Positions 1 through 6,572 of a stretch of 6,767 nucleotides of DNA are shown piece by piece. This DNA is from Syntrophobacterales bacterium. Lineage in GTDB: Bacteria; Desulfobacterota; Syntrophobacteria; BM002. The stretch spans positions 1-6,767 of the forward strand of contig JAUWKY010000130.1 of assembly GCA_030613915.1 (NCBI GenBank), written 5' to 3'. The notes under the pieces were generated by a model. The model saw only the letters and a program-made list of their open reading frames with translations, searched no databases and was not told where the DNA came from. Position 1 is the stretch's first letter. Every line of letters begins with the position of its first letter. The position numbers were made by a program, and so were the translations under genes.

Positions 1-448
1 CAAAAACGCGGGCAATTGCTTCTTGGGCTGTATCAAGATATTCAACCCCTTTGAGATCAGGAATGGTTTGGAGGCCCACAACAGGTTTGCCGACTTTCAA
101 AGCGTGGCCGATCTCTGAGAGGGTACCGGCACCGCCGGCCACAGCCACCAGAGCGTCTGCTGTATGGGCGATGATGACGTTTCGGGCCTGGCCCATATCT
201 GTGGCCACCGGTATCTTGATGAAGGAATTTGCCCTGTTGGTGGAAGGGCCAGGAAGAATGCCGACAGTGAGGCCGCCAGCAGAAGAAGCGCCTTTGGCAG
301 CTGCTTCCATGACCCCGGTCAGGCCGCCACAGACCAAGATAGCACCTCGTTTAGCTATTTCTTCGCCAACCTCCACAGCAAGCTGGTAAATACTGCTCTC
401 GCACTGACCCGAGCCGATGACTCCAATGATGGGAGAGCGTTGATTCAT
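1..448 (-). CDS. TIGR00725/LOG-like (lysine decarboxylase-fold) protein, 3' end missing
   Basis: Minus-strand gene starting at ATG 448-446; 149 codons are visible and it runs off the window at base 1. The translation begins MNQRSPIIGVIGSG, a Rossmann-like first strand and glycine loop. It then has CGGLTGVMEAAAKGA (about residues 40-54), GGLTVGILPG (58-67), DMGQARN (84-90) and AGGAGTLSEIGHALK (104-118). The GG-x-GT-x-x-E element is the signature of the LOG/lysine-decarboxylase-like fold, and the overall pattern matches the TIGR00725 branch rather than true LOG enzymes. LOG proteins are cytokinin-nucleotide phosphoribohydrolases; the substrate of the TIGR00725 branch is not settled, so I give no reaction. 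It lies 6 bp after pcm with a good Shine-Dalgarno sequence (GGAAGGAG, 458-465) inside the end of pcm, so the two are almost certainly cotranscribed and probably coupled. Family assignment is firm, function is not. Confidence 0.9.
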   Translation of the reverse strand, partial: MNQRSPIIGVIGSGQCESSIYQLAVEVGEEIAKRGAILVCGGLTGVMEAAAKGASSAGGLTVGILPGPSTNRANSFIKIPVATDMGQARNVIIAHTADALVAVAGGAGTLSEIGHALKVGKPVVGLQTIPDLKGVEYLDTAQEAIARVF

Positions 449-454
449 GTAGCA

Positions 455-1096
455 TCACTCCTTCCAACCATGCAGGCCCAGCAAATTGACAAAACGGCAA
501 CCACCGAGATCCGTCTTTACAACGCCTTCCTTCGTCCGGACAACCCTCATAAGGGACTGAGTGTATTTGTCGCCCACGGGGACGACCAGTCGACCGCCCA
601 TAGCCAACTGGTCCACCAGAGGCTGCGGAATCTCAGGGGAACCTGCTGTTACAATTATACCATTGAAAGGGGCCTCTTCCTTTGCCCCAACGGTACCATC
701 TCCCACCTTGAGGACCACGTTGAAGTAACTCAGTTCGTCCAGGATACGTCTGGCCTTGATTGAGAGGGGACGAATGCGCTCAATGGAATAGATTTTCTCT
801 GCGAGTTCTGCTAGGATTGCTGTCTGATAGCCACAGCCGGTTCCGATTTCCAAAACTTTCTCGTCGCCCTGCAGCTCAAGGGCTTCGGTCATAAGTGCCA
901 CCATATAGGGTTGTGAGATGGTCTGCTTCTCACCTATGGGAAGGGGATGATCATTATAGGCCTGGCTGACGAGCGCTTCTTCCACAAAACGATGGCGGGG
1001 CACTTTGCGCATGGTTTCAAGAACCCGAGCGTCCTTGATACCGCGGCTGACAAGCTGGCTTTCCACCATACGGTTGCGAGCTGTGGCAAACTCCAT
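455..1096 (-). CDS. pcm: Protein-L-isoaspartate O-methyltransferase
   Basis: Complete 213-residue protein, the usual length for bacterial Pcm. The enzyme transfers a methyl group from S-adenosylmethionine to the abnormal carboxyl of L-isoaspartyl residues in aged proteins, starting their repair in the cytoplasm. Visible marks are the family-specific [10 protein letters not shown] segment (about 58-67), SAM-binding motif [14 protein letters not shown] (81-93), the acidic end of the next strand at SIERI (104-108), GDGTVG (132-137), the hydrophobic strand FNGIIVTAG (144-152), and a C-terminal RFVNLLG (201-207) equivalent to the conserved RFVPL segment. The N-terminus (MVESQL, 10-15) also fits the family. 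ATG 1096-1094 is chosen because AAGGG (1103-1107) lies 6 nt upstream and the length fits. It is first gene of a minus-strand unit with the LOG-like gene; a candidate promoter lies at 1142-1171. surE, a common pcm neighbour elsewhere, is not beside it here. Confidence 0.97.
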   Translation of the reverse strand: MEFATARNRMVESQLVSRGIKDARVLETMRKVPRHRFVEEALVSQAYNDHPLPIGEKQTISQPYMVALMTEALELQGDEKVLEIGTGCGYQTAILAELAEKIYSIERIRPLSIKARRILDELSYFNVVLKVGDGTVGAKEEAPFNGIIVTAGSPEIPQPLVDQLAMGGRLVVPVGDKYTQSLMRVVRTKEGVVKTDLGGCRFVNLLGLHGWKE

Positions 1097-1141
1097 GTAT
1101 GTCCCTTTTTCTGCGTTTTACTTTCCTACGAGTACAAGTTA

Positions 1142-1171
1142 AAGGTAGATTAGCCATGGACTATTTGTCAA
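1142..1171 (-). promoter_or_regulatory. Candidate sigma-70 promoter for pcm
   Basis: On the minus strand an exact TTGACA (1171-1166) is followed after 18 nt by TACCTT (1147-1142), which keeps the three most conserved -10 bases (T1, A2, T6). Transcription would start near 1135, giving pcm a leader of about 40 nt. The -35 is strong and the -10 is only fair. It lies in the gap between the divergent pcm and lipoprotein genes, where a promoter is expected. Confidence 0.45.
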
Positions 1172-1194
1172 CGCAAAACTCAAGGAAGACAAAC

Positions 1195-1671
1195 ATGGGT
1201 AACTGGGTGCGCACCCGTTGGGATTGCAACGGGAGATCGCTGCTCCTGTTCCTGCTCCTGTTGAGCATGCCTACCTTCTTGGCCTACTGTACGAAACCTC
1301 TGACCCATAGGCAAGAAATGGTTACTAACCGGCCGCAGAAGAAGGTTTTCAGGCTGAAACATGATGTGGTCAAGGAGGCGGTGGAGCGAGTACTGGAAAA
1401 AAAGAAGTTTTACCTAGATACCAGGCAGAGTAATGAGTTGCACATTCAGACCGAGTGGCTGGAGGAGAGTGGTTACAGAAGCATGGCAGTGGTTGATATC
1501 AAACCACTCAGAAAAAGCCAAACCGAACTAAAATTGCAGTTGTATCTCGAAGAAAAACTTATGTTCCGAGACAAGTGGGAACCTATGGATGAGATAGGGG
1601 AGGATACCTACAAAATTATGCTGAGTGACATAGAGATGGAGTGCTATCGTGTCCTCTACGATCGTTCGTAA
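1195..1671 (+). CDS. Small probable lipoprotein of unknown function
   Basis: A 158-residue protein with a basic N-terminus, a leucine-rich hydrophobic stretch (about residues 15-30: SLLLFLLLLSMPTFLA) and then Cys32. L-A-Y-C resembles a lipobox, but Tyr just before the Cys is unusual, so a plain signal peptide or membrane anchor is also possible. The mature part has alternating charged helices and beta-like stretches (VVKEAVERVLEKKKFYLD, ELHIQTEW, SMAVVDIKPL, TELKLQLYLEEKLMFRDKW), reminiscent of small envelope lipoproteins with a strand-helix-strand fold. I cannot name a family. ATG 1195 is preferred because AAGGA (1182-1186) sits 8 nt upstream; ATG 1156 in the same frame, with AAAGG upstream, is the alternative and would add 13 residues. 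It is divergent from pcm, and its end overlaps the nucleotidyltransferase start by 23 bp, so the two form an operon. Confidence 0.75.
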   Translation: MGNWVRTRWDCNGRSLLLFLLLLSMPTFLAYCTKPLTHRQEMVTNRPQKKVFRLKHDVVKEAVERVLEKKKFYLDTRQSNELHIQTEWLEESGYRSMAVVDIKPLRKSQTELKLQLYLEEKLMFRDKWEPMDEIGEDTYKIMLSDIEMECYRVLYDRS

Positions 1672-2503
1672 AGGCATTATCCCAGCCGCTGGTTTGGGAA
1701 CAAGGGTGCGGGCCATTGCTGGAGATCTTCCTAAAGAGCTCCTGACCGTGGCAGCAAAGCCTCTGATAGTCCACGCAATAGAAGGATTGGCCGCCAGCGG
1801 TATTCGCCAGATCGGTGTTGTCATTAGCCCTGCGAAAGAGAGTATCCGTCAGTTTCTCTTGGGTGAGCCGCCCGAGTTCCTTGCGCCCCAGCTGGATGCC
1901 CACCTGAGAGTGCTCCTGCGAGCCTGCAAATTTAGCTTTTTTGTTCAGCCGAGCCCCCTCGGAGTAGCAGACGCTGTCAGTCTGTGCCGGGATTTTGTCG
2001 GCGACGAACCCTTCGCACTGGTGATGCCGGACAACATCCTGCTAGATGGTCTTCCGGTGGTATCACAAATGATACCTTTTTTTTCGCGTGAACCGCGGGA
2101 TATGCTGGGAGCTCTTAGCTTGGAAACTGAGCAGGCTTCACGTTTTGGTAATGTTGGTATCCTTGAAACAGAAGCCGTCTCTGATGAGAGCAAAAAAATC
2201 GTGAGCGTTAGCCGCTTTTCTGACAAAAACAGCAGCCCTCTGCACATCCCAGCAGGAGAAAGCGTACTCAAAAATTTTGGCGGCAGTATATTCTTGCCTC
2301 ACTTTTTTGACTACATCGAGAAGTTGCGGCCCCACATCGAGGGTGAGCTGGACGATGTTCCCGTTGTGCAAGCCATCATCAAAGAAAAAGGGTTGTTGGC
2401 AGTGGCTCTTGAAGGCAGTGGGTTTGATGTGGGAAATTCCGCTGGCTACTGGGCAGCAAATCTACATAGCGAAAGTAAACAGCTCTTGCTGCAGAATCTC
2501 TAA
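1649..2503 (+). CDS. GalU-like sugar-phosphate nucleotidyltransferase
   Basis: A 284-residue protein of the nucleotidyltransferase (GT-A-like) family, closest in pattern to GalU UTP-glucose-1-phosphate uridylyltransferases. The N-terminal nucleotide-binding loop reads KGIIPAAGLGTRVRAIAGDLPKELL (residues 8-32, shown here in two overlapping parts: GIIPAAGLGTR and DLPKELL), with the catalytic Arg19 and Lys29 positions kept. KPLIVHAIEGLAASGI (37-52) is the usual next helix. QPSPLGVADAV (100-110) and VGDEPFALVMPDNI (117-130) follow, with Asp128 as the likely metal ligand. FGNVG (166-170) and FDVGNSAGYWAA (259-270) supply the sugar site and second Asp. It starts at GTG 1649: GGAG (1638-1641) lies 7 nt upstream, and the preceding gene ends 23 bp inside it, suggesting translational coupling. 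Such enzymes make UDP-glucose or similar donors for envelope polysaccharides. Substrate identity is inferred, not proved; it could be another hexose-phosphate enzyme. Confidence 0.88.
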   Translation: MSSTIVRKGIIPAAGLGTRVRAIAGDLPKELLTVAAKPLIVHAIEGLAASGIRQIGVVISPAKESIRQFLLGEPPEFLAPQLDAHLRVLLRACKFSFFVQPSPLGVADAVSLCRDFVGDEPFALVMPDNILLDGLPVVSQMIPFFSREPRDMLGALSLETEQASRFGNVGILETEAVSDESKKIVSVSRFSDKNSSPLHIPAGESVLKNFGGSIFLPHFFDYIEKLRPHIEGELDDVPVVQAIIKEKGLLAVALEGSGFDVGNSAGYWAANLHSESKQLLLQNL

Positions 2504-2597
2504 TTGAACACAGTGGCTCTCAAGGATGGCGCGTTCTCCATCACATCTCCCCAACTCTATCTCCTGAAACTGAAATATCCGGGATATACTTCTCTCC
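2504..2597. other. Convergent intergenic gap without a clear terminator
   Basis: This is the 94-bp space between the 3' ends of the converging nucleotidyltransferase and 677-residue-protein genes. It contains two weak inverted repeats, GATGG/CCATC (2525-2529 with 2538-2542) and ATATCC-G-GGATAT (2575-2587). Neither is followed by a T-run on either strand, so I do not call a terminator. No small ORF or RNA is evident. Confidence 0.5.
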
Positions 2598-4631
2598 TCA
2601 GAGCAGATTTGCCAGCTGGGCATACTCACGCCAAAGGTGATGGAGAGAAGAGTGACTGTCATCTGCTCGGCTTTTTTCTCTAGCGAACCCCAACCGCTCC
2701 AGAGCTAGCTGACGAAGCCTGTGGCGATAGTAGATGCCAAAGGCCATTGGCCCTGCCGAGGTGATCAAGGCGGGAGAGAACTGTTCAGCCCGTTTCGAGG
2801 CACCAGCGAAGGGCGCCACCTGGGTACCATGATAAAGAAACGGCAGGTTGTCCTTCCAGGAGGAATCGTATTGTGCAGGGCTGAGGAAGTCTTGGGGTCT
2901 CTTGGCGAGCAAGGTGTCAAGGGACAGAGGATTGTGCACCTGAGTCAGGGGACGTAGCGCAAACAGATTGACTCGAGAATTGCGGGTTAGGATGGTTTCG
3001 AGGGGCTCCTCTTCAGAGTCCGCCTGGCAGGCATAAACCCCCAGGCCAAGAAAGTCGAGCTGTTGACGCCAGCGGTCAATTGCCAACTGCAGACTCGGGT
3101 GTGCAGCTCTGGGAGTGTCGTCGATCAATAAGAACAGGGGAGCTTGGTCCATACGGCTGACGAGTTGGACGAAAAGAGGGAGATAGGCCAAATCCTGGTC
3201 ACGCTGGGAAGAGATAAATACCTTGTCAATGATCGGCAGGACGAGAGACTCTAGCCGTTCGCTGCGAAGCCACTCTTCACCAGCTTCAATGAGAGCCCAG
3301 AGCAAGCTGAGTAGCCGGGCGTGGCCCGCCTTCTTCTTCTGATACCAAAGCAGAGTTTCGTGCACCTGCTGGCGGGCGGTAGTTGGTGGAACAAAAGTAA
3401 TGGCCAACCCTTTTCCCCTGGTCAGCCTTTGGTGGTCAGCATGCTCTAGTAATTCCGTCGCTTCACTGAATATTGGTTCGCATTCCTCGAGGGGTAAGTC
3501 GTTGAGAATCAGACTCACCCGCAAGGCCCATATATTTTGTAACAGTCCGGGCCGAAGCAGACGTTTCCCCCAGAGGAGGAACAGGTTGTCTATTTGTTGT
3601 TGAGGACAATGAAGGTTGGAGCGTGGAGACGACCGGTGTGGAGCAGAGAGGCTAGCGGCAAAATTTTCCCGCAAAGAGTTGACCTGGGTAAAAAAAGTTG
3701 CTGCAGTTTCAGCAGGCACCTGCTGACCAAAAGAGGGAACCCCCCAGCCGCTCGAAGCACCGAGGCTGGCGTTGTGAAGGGTCAACACCACTCGTTTGGT
3801 CCGTTGGCTCACCTCCTTAGCAAGGCGAAACACCTGAACAAGTTCGTTGGCTTGGTAAGAAATTAATTTTTCCAAAAAAGAGATTTCTTCTAGGCTACGC
3901 TGACCCCAGGAGAGAATTCGTAGATCTTTTTCAGGTTTGTGGCAGAATGGTTCAATGCGGCTTTGGGATGGGCTCGGAATTGATGGGCTGGCTAGGTCGT
4001 GAAGCGATATCATCCTCCGCCAATACCTGTGGGTGCCCATTGGGGAGAGCCGGCTGGCGGCGACCAGGATCTCACAGATCTGTCCGGGCGAAAGACCTCT
4101 TGTTTCAAGAAGCCGCCTTCTTAACCCAGGCTTAAGAGGAAAGGGCAAACGGTTGATCAACCTGGACAGGAGATGGTTGCGAGTTGAGGACTGCAACGAG
4201 CCAGAAAGAAGGCTAGCTTCCTGTCGCCAAGAGGAGAGACGGCGTTTCAGTAAGTATTCCAGGACTACTGCTAAAGGGTGGCAATTTCGGGTGCTATCTG
4301 TAGCTGAAATCAATTCAGCTACCAGTGGTCGCAAGGATTTGTGTTCATACCAAACGGAGGGCAGCCAGTCCGGAAGCCAATGGACTAAACGGCGAAAATG
4401 GGCAAGTTCCTCCTCCACTGGAGGGCTGAAAATCAAAATCCTTACTGCCTGGCGTACGTTTGCGGAGCTGTCCACTAAGCCCTGGGCCAAACAAATGAGA
4501 TCCGCCCGACGTGGCGCTGGATCTGCCCTGAGAAGATGACCGGCACTATCGACGAGATGTGGGGCATGATTTTCCAGAACCCGAAGAAAAGGACGAAGGG
4601 GTTCAGGGTCGTTGAATTGCCAGATTTCCAT
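2598..4631 (-). CDS. Large hypothetical protein, 677 residues, no recognised domain
   Basis: A complete 677-residue open frame on the minus strand. I do not recognise the family. No signal peptide or membrane helix is visible, so it is probably cytoplasmic. It is rich in Leu and Arg. The first 220 residues look mainly helical (PLRPFLRVLE, AVVLEYLLKRRL, NHLLSRLINRLPFPL, QICEILVAAS). A Ser/Pro-rich stretch (about 213-228) may be a linker. The later part looks alpha/beta: RVVLTLHNASLGASSGWG (280-297), GKGLAITFVPP (406-416), APLFLLIDDTPRAA (497-510) and FLGLGVYACQAD (527-538). LFLLIDD resembles a Walker B strand, but there is no Walker A motif, so I do not call it an ATPase. The start ATG 4631-4629 has AGGA about 9 nt upstream. 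It is monocistronic as far as seen, divergent from the Do protease and convergent with the nucleotidyltransferase; neither neighbour reveals its job. Confidence 0.82.
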   Translation of the reverse strand: MEIWQFNDPEPLRPFLRVLENHAPHLVDSAGHLLRADPAPRRADLICLAQGLVDSSANVRQAVRILIFSPPVEEELAHFRRLVHWLPDWLPSVWYEHKSLRPLVAELISATDSTRNCHPLAVVLEYLLKRRLSSWRQEASLLSGSLQSSTRNHLLSRLINRLPFPLKPGLRRRLLETRGLSPGQICEILVAASRLSPMGTHRYWRRMISLHDLASPSIPSPSQSRIEPFCHKPEKDLRILSWGQRSLEEISFLEKLISYQANELVQVFRLAKEVSQRTKRVVLTLHNASLGASSGWGVPSFGQQVPAETAATFFTQVNSLRENFAASLSAPHRSSPRSNLHCPQQQIDNLFLLWGKRLLRPGLLQNIWALRVSLILNDLPLEECEPIFSEATELLEHADHQRLTRGKGLAITFVPPTTARQQVHETLLWYQKKKAGHARLLSLLWALIEAGEEWLRSERLESLVLPIIDKVFISSQRDQDLAYLPLFVQLVSRMDQAPLFLLIDDTPRAAHPSLQLAIDRWRQQLDFLGLGVYACQADSEEEPLETILTRNSRVNLFALRPLTQVHNPLSLDTLLAKRPQDFLSPAQYDSSWKDNLPFLYHGTQVAPFAGASKRAEQFSPALITSAGPMAFGIYYRHRLRQLALERLGFAREKSRADDSHSSLHHLWREYAQLANLL

Positions 4632-4680
4632 ATGGGGCCATCCTGGCGAGGTGAGGTCGAGGTTTTTCCTTACTCAAAAC

Positions 4681-4708
4681 TTTACATACCTGGAAAGAGC
4701 ATTATATT
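4681..4708 (+). promoter_or_regulatory. Candidate sigma-70 promoter upstream of the Do protease gene
   Basis: TTTACA (4681-4686, 5 of 6 consensus bases) and TATATT (4703-4708, 5 of 6) are separated by 16 nt. Transcription would start near 4715, leaving a leader of about 140 nt. Its -10 overlaps an exact TATAAT on the other strand (4706-4701), which could serve the divergent 677-residue gene but has no good -35 at normal spacing (the nearest, TTGCCA, is 20 nt away). Confidence 0.45.
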
Positions 4709-4748
4709 AGAAGCATCCTCATTGGATGGCAAGGATTACCATAATTGT

Positions 4749-4776
4749 GGAACTTTACCGGTGTGCGAGTGTCTAA
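4749..4776 (+). promoter_or_regulatory. Sigma-E (ECF)-type promoter upstream of the Do protease gene
   Basis: GGAACTT (4749-4755), exactly 16 nt, then TCTAA (4772-4776, preceded by G). This matches the well-known enterobacterial sigma-E consensus, GGAACTT with about 16 nt to GTCTAA/TCTGA. Transcription would start near 4783, giving a leader of about 70 nt. The gene behind it is a periplasmic Do/HtrA protease, the classic sigma-E target degP in E. coli, so sequence and context agree. That an ECF factor with this specificity exists in this organism is inference. Confidence 0.65.
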
Positions 4777-4854
4777 GTGCAGGTGAGTGCTTACACTAAT
4801 AGTCAACCATATGGAGAAAAAATCCAGGCTAGGCGAATTCAGAAAGGAGTTGAT

Positions 4855-6318
4855 ATGAGGATGGGTATCTCAAGAATCGGCCGTTTTAAGCCATATGAGA
4901 GCGGCCTTATTTTAGGAATTACAGTGCTGGCATTCTTGCTTATGCCAATGGCCCAGACAGCCGTTGGGGCCGAGGAGGGGGTAAAACCCTACCCAAACGC
5001 ACCGACTTCCTTTACCGAACTTGTTGACCAAGTTTCAAATGAAGTAGTCAACATTTCTACCACCACAGTCATCAAGAGAGGCCCCATACCGAGACAGTTT
5101 GGTCCTCATAAACAATTTAGGGACTTTTTTGGCGATGATTTTTTTGAGCGCTTTTTTGGACAGATCCCCAAGGAGCGGAGACAGCGAAGCTTGGGTTCGG
5201 GCGTTGTAATCGATCCCAAGAAAGGCTATATCCTCACCAACAACCACGTAGTAGCCAATGCCGAAGAGATTAACGTCCGACTGGATGATGGCAAAGAATA
5301 CAAAGCTGAAGTGGTGGGGAGGGACCCGAAGACAGATCTCGCTCTGATCAAAACGGAAAAACCTCTGGATGGTAAGAGAAGGGCACCACTGGGGGACTCG
5401 GATACAGTTAAGGTCGGGGAATGGGTCATGGCCATCGGCAACCCATTCGGCCTGGAACGAACAGTCACCGTGGGAATTCTGAGCGCCAAGGGCAGGGTGA
5501 TTGGGGCCGGACCGTATGACGATTTCCTCCAGACTGATGCTGCCATTAATCCTGGGAACAGCGGTGGCCCTCTTTTCAATATGAAGGGAGAGGTCATAGG
5601 AATCAATACAGCAATAGTAGCCACGGGTCAGGGCATTGGCTTCGCCATACCCATTAATATTGCCAAAGAGTTGTTGCCACAATTGGAAAAGGGCAAGGTC
5701 ATTCGAGGTTGGCTGGGAGTTAGTATCCAGGAGGTAACAGAGGACATTGCCAAGTCTTTCAAACTCGAAAAAGCCGAGGGTGCATTGGTGGCTGAAGTCA
5801 TGGAAGATTCTCCCGCCGAAAAGAGCGGACTGGAGCGTGGCGATATCGTCATCGGTTTTGGCGGAAAAAATATTGCTTCACCAAATGAACTGCAAAGGGT
5901 TGTTGCCAACACTCCTCCGAACAAACGGGTCAAGGCGAAGGTCATTAGAGATGGCAAGACCAGAACGTTGACCGTTAAAGTGGGAGCAATGCCGGATGAG
6001 TTTCCTGAGATAGCAAAAACCATCACCACTGGTCTCGGCCTTACCGTGCAGAGCTTGACACCGGAACTGGCAGAGCAATTTGACTGGCCCCGGGGCGAGA
6101 AGGGTGTGCTGATTACCAACGTTGAGTCGGGTAGCGCTGGTGCTGAGGCCGGCTTGCGACGCGGGGATCTCATCGTAGAGATAAACCGACAAGCTGTGGA
6201 AGATACGAAACAGTATAAGCGACTGGTCGGAAAAGCCAAAGCAGGCGAGTCCTTGCTGCTCTTCGTTAAACGTGGAAGCAGGACGTTTTATATAACCGTG
6301 ACTCTGGAATCCGAGTAA
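4855..6318 (+). CDS. Periplasmic Do/HtrA-family serine protease (DegP/DegQ type) with two PDZ domains
   Basis: A complete 487-residue Do-family serine endopeptidase, which degrades (and in some members chaperones) misfolded periplasmic proteins. A signal peptide spans about residues 1-39: Arg/Lys-rich start, hydrophobic core LILGITVLAFLLM, likely cleavage after AVGA. A Phe-rich insertion (about 88-102: FRDFFGDDFFERFFG) is the LA-loop region typical of DegP/DegQ. The trypsin-like domain keeps the full triad: His131 in TNNHVV, Asp161 in KTDLALIK, Ser236 in NPGNSGGPLF. PDZ1 begins near GWLGVSIQEV (285-294) and PDZ2 near GLGLTVQSL (393-401), reaching the C-terminus. Two PDZ domains separate it from one-PDZ DegS. 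ATG 4855 is chosen for AAAGGAG (4843-4849) 5 nt upstream; ATG 4861 is the in-frame alternative. The frame stays open to GTG 4777, but that overlaps the sigma-E-like promoter. I cannot distinguish DegP from DegQ, so I give no symbol. Confidence 0.96.
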   Translation: MRMGISRIGRFKPYESGLILGITVLAFLLMPMAQTAVGAEEGVKPYPNAPTSFTELVDQVSNEVVNISTTTVIKRGPIPRQFGPHKQFRDFFGDDFFERFFGQIPKERRQRSLGSGVVIDPKKGYILTNNHVVANAEEINVRLDDGKEYKAEVVGRDPKTDLALIKTEKPLDGKRRAPLGDSDTVKVGEWVMAIGNPFGLERTVTVGILSAKGRVIGAGPYDDFLQTDAAINPGNSGGPLFNMKGEVIGINTAIVATGQGIGFAIPINIAKELLPQLEKGKVIRGWLGVSIQEVTEDIAKSFKLEKAEGALVAEVMEDSPAEKSGLERGDIVIGFGGKNIASPNELQRVVANTPPNKRVKAKVIRDGKTRTLTVKVGAMPDEFPEIAKTITTGLGLTVQSLTPELAEQFDWPRGEKGVLITNVESGSAGAEAGLRRGDLIVEINRQAVEDTKQYKRLVGKAKAGESLLLFVKRGSRTFYITVTLESE

Positions 6319-6347
6319 AATCGGGCTGGAGGGCTAACAACTTCGGG

Positions 6348-6404
6348 GGCGGGGATAAAGCGTGTCCAATATGGACTGTGAGACGCTGGCCCCGCCAATT
6401 TTTT
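6348..6404 (+). terminator. Rho-independent terminator of the Do protease gene
   Basis: It begins 29 bp after the protease stop codon. Three nested complementary arms pair in order: GGCGGGG (6348-6354) with CCCCGCC (6390-6396), AGCGT (6359-6363) with ACGCT (6383-6387), and GTCCA (6364-6368) with TGGAC (6372-6376) around an ATA loop. A run of six T (6399-6404) follows after AA. The long, interrupted stem is larger than usual but the G+C-rich base plus T-run is convincing. Confidence 0.85.
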
Positions 6405-6572
6405 GATTAGTCGGCATTATTGACGAAATGGTTCCTGCGGGCTAGCATCCAAGCCGATTGTCGGCTCGGTCTCTATAAGATATACCCCGCCTGTTGTTCG
6501 CGACTGGTGGGGTATGTGCTTTCTGGAAAAACGCCTATTAACTTAGCTCCGCAAAAATCTCTTCTCCCCTTG
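6405..6572. other. Non-coding stretch with two hairpins
   Basis: No credible gene. One hairpin is AGCCGA-TTG-TCGGCT (6452-6466). A second pairs ATACCCCGCC (6482-6491) with GGTGGGGTAT (6506-6515), 10 bp including one G-U, around a 14-nt loop. Neither is followed by a T-run, so they are not typical terminators. They could be part of the leader of a gene beyond the window, a small RNA, or chance; I cannot decide. Confidence 0.5.

Noticed and set aside
164..763. 199-codon plus-strand open frame.
   Set aside because: It lies antisense across pcm and the LOG-like gene, both with clear family motifs; it has no recognisable features.
1099..1194. Extension of the lipoprotein frame upstream to ATG 1099.
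   Set aside because: It would almost abut the divergent pcm start, cover the pcm promoter, and displace the signal sequence from the N-terminus; starts at 1195 or 1156 have ribosome-binding sites.
2525..2587. Inverted repeats in the convergent gap as a bidirectional terminator.
   Set aside because: Stems of 5-6 bp and no T-run on either strand.
3101..3141. LFLLIDD in the 677-residue protein as a Walker B motif of an ATPase.
   Set aside because: No Walker A GxxxxGK[ST] motif can be found anywhere in the protein.
4033..4539. 168-codon plus-strand open frame inside the 677-residue gene.
   Set aside because: Low-complexity, Arg/Ser/Trp-rich translation typical of an antisense shadow; the opposite frame is far longer and has its own ribosome-binding site.
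4665..4690. GTAAA/GTAAG pair on the minus strand as a CpxR-type box near the protease promoter.
   Set aside because: The half-sites are 7 nt apart rather than 5 and the second is imperfect.
4628..4814. CCATATGG at 4628-4635 and again at 4807-4814, flanking the divergent intergenic region.
   Set aside because: Eight-base palindromes, one overlapping a start codon; two copies without further shared flanks are too little to call an operator.
4777..4854. N-terminal extension of the protease to GTG 4777.
   Set aside because: It would start at the -10 of the sigma-E-like promoter, lacks a good ribosome-binding site and puts 26 residues before a normal signal peptide; ATG 4855 has AAAGGAG at proper spacing.
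5035..5682. 215-codon minus-strand open frame inside the protease gene.
   Set aside because: Fully antisense to the conserved protease domain with its catalytic triad.
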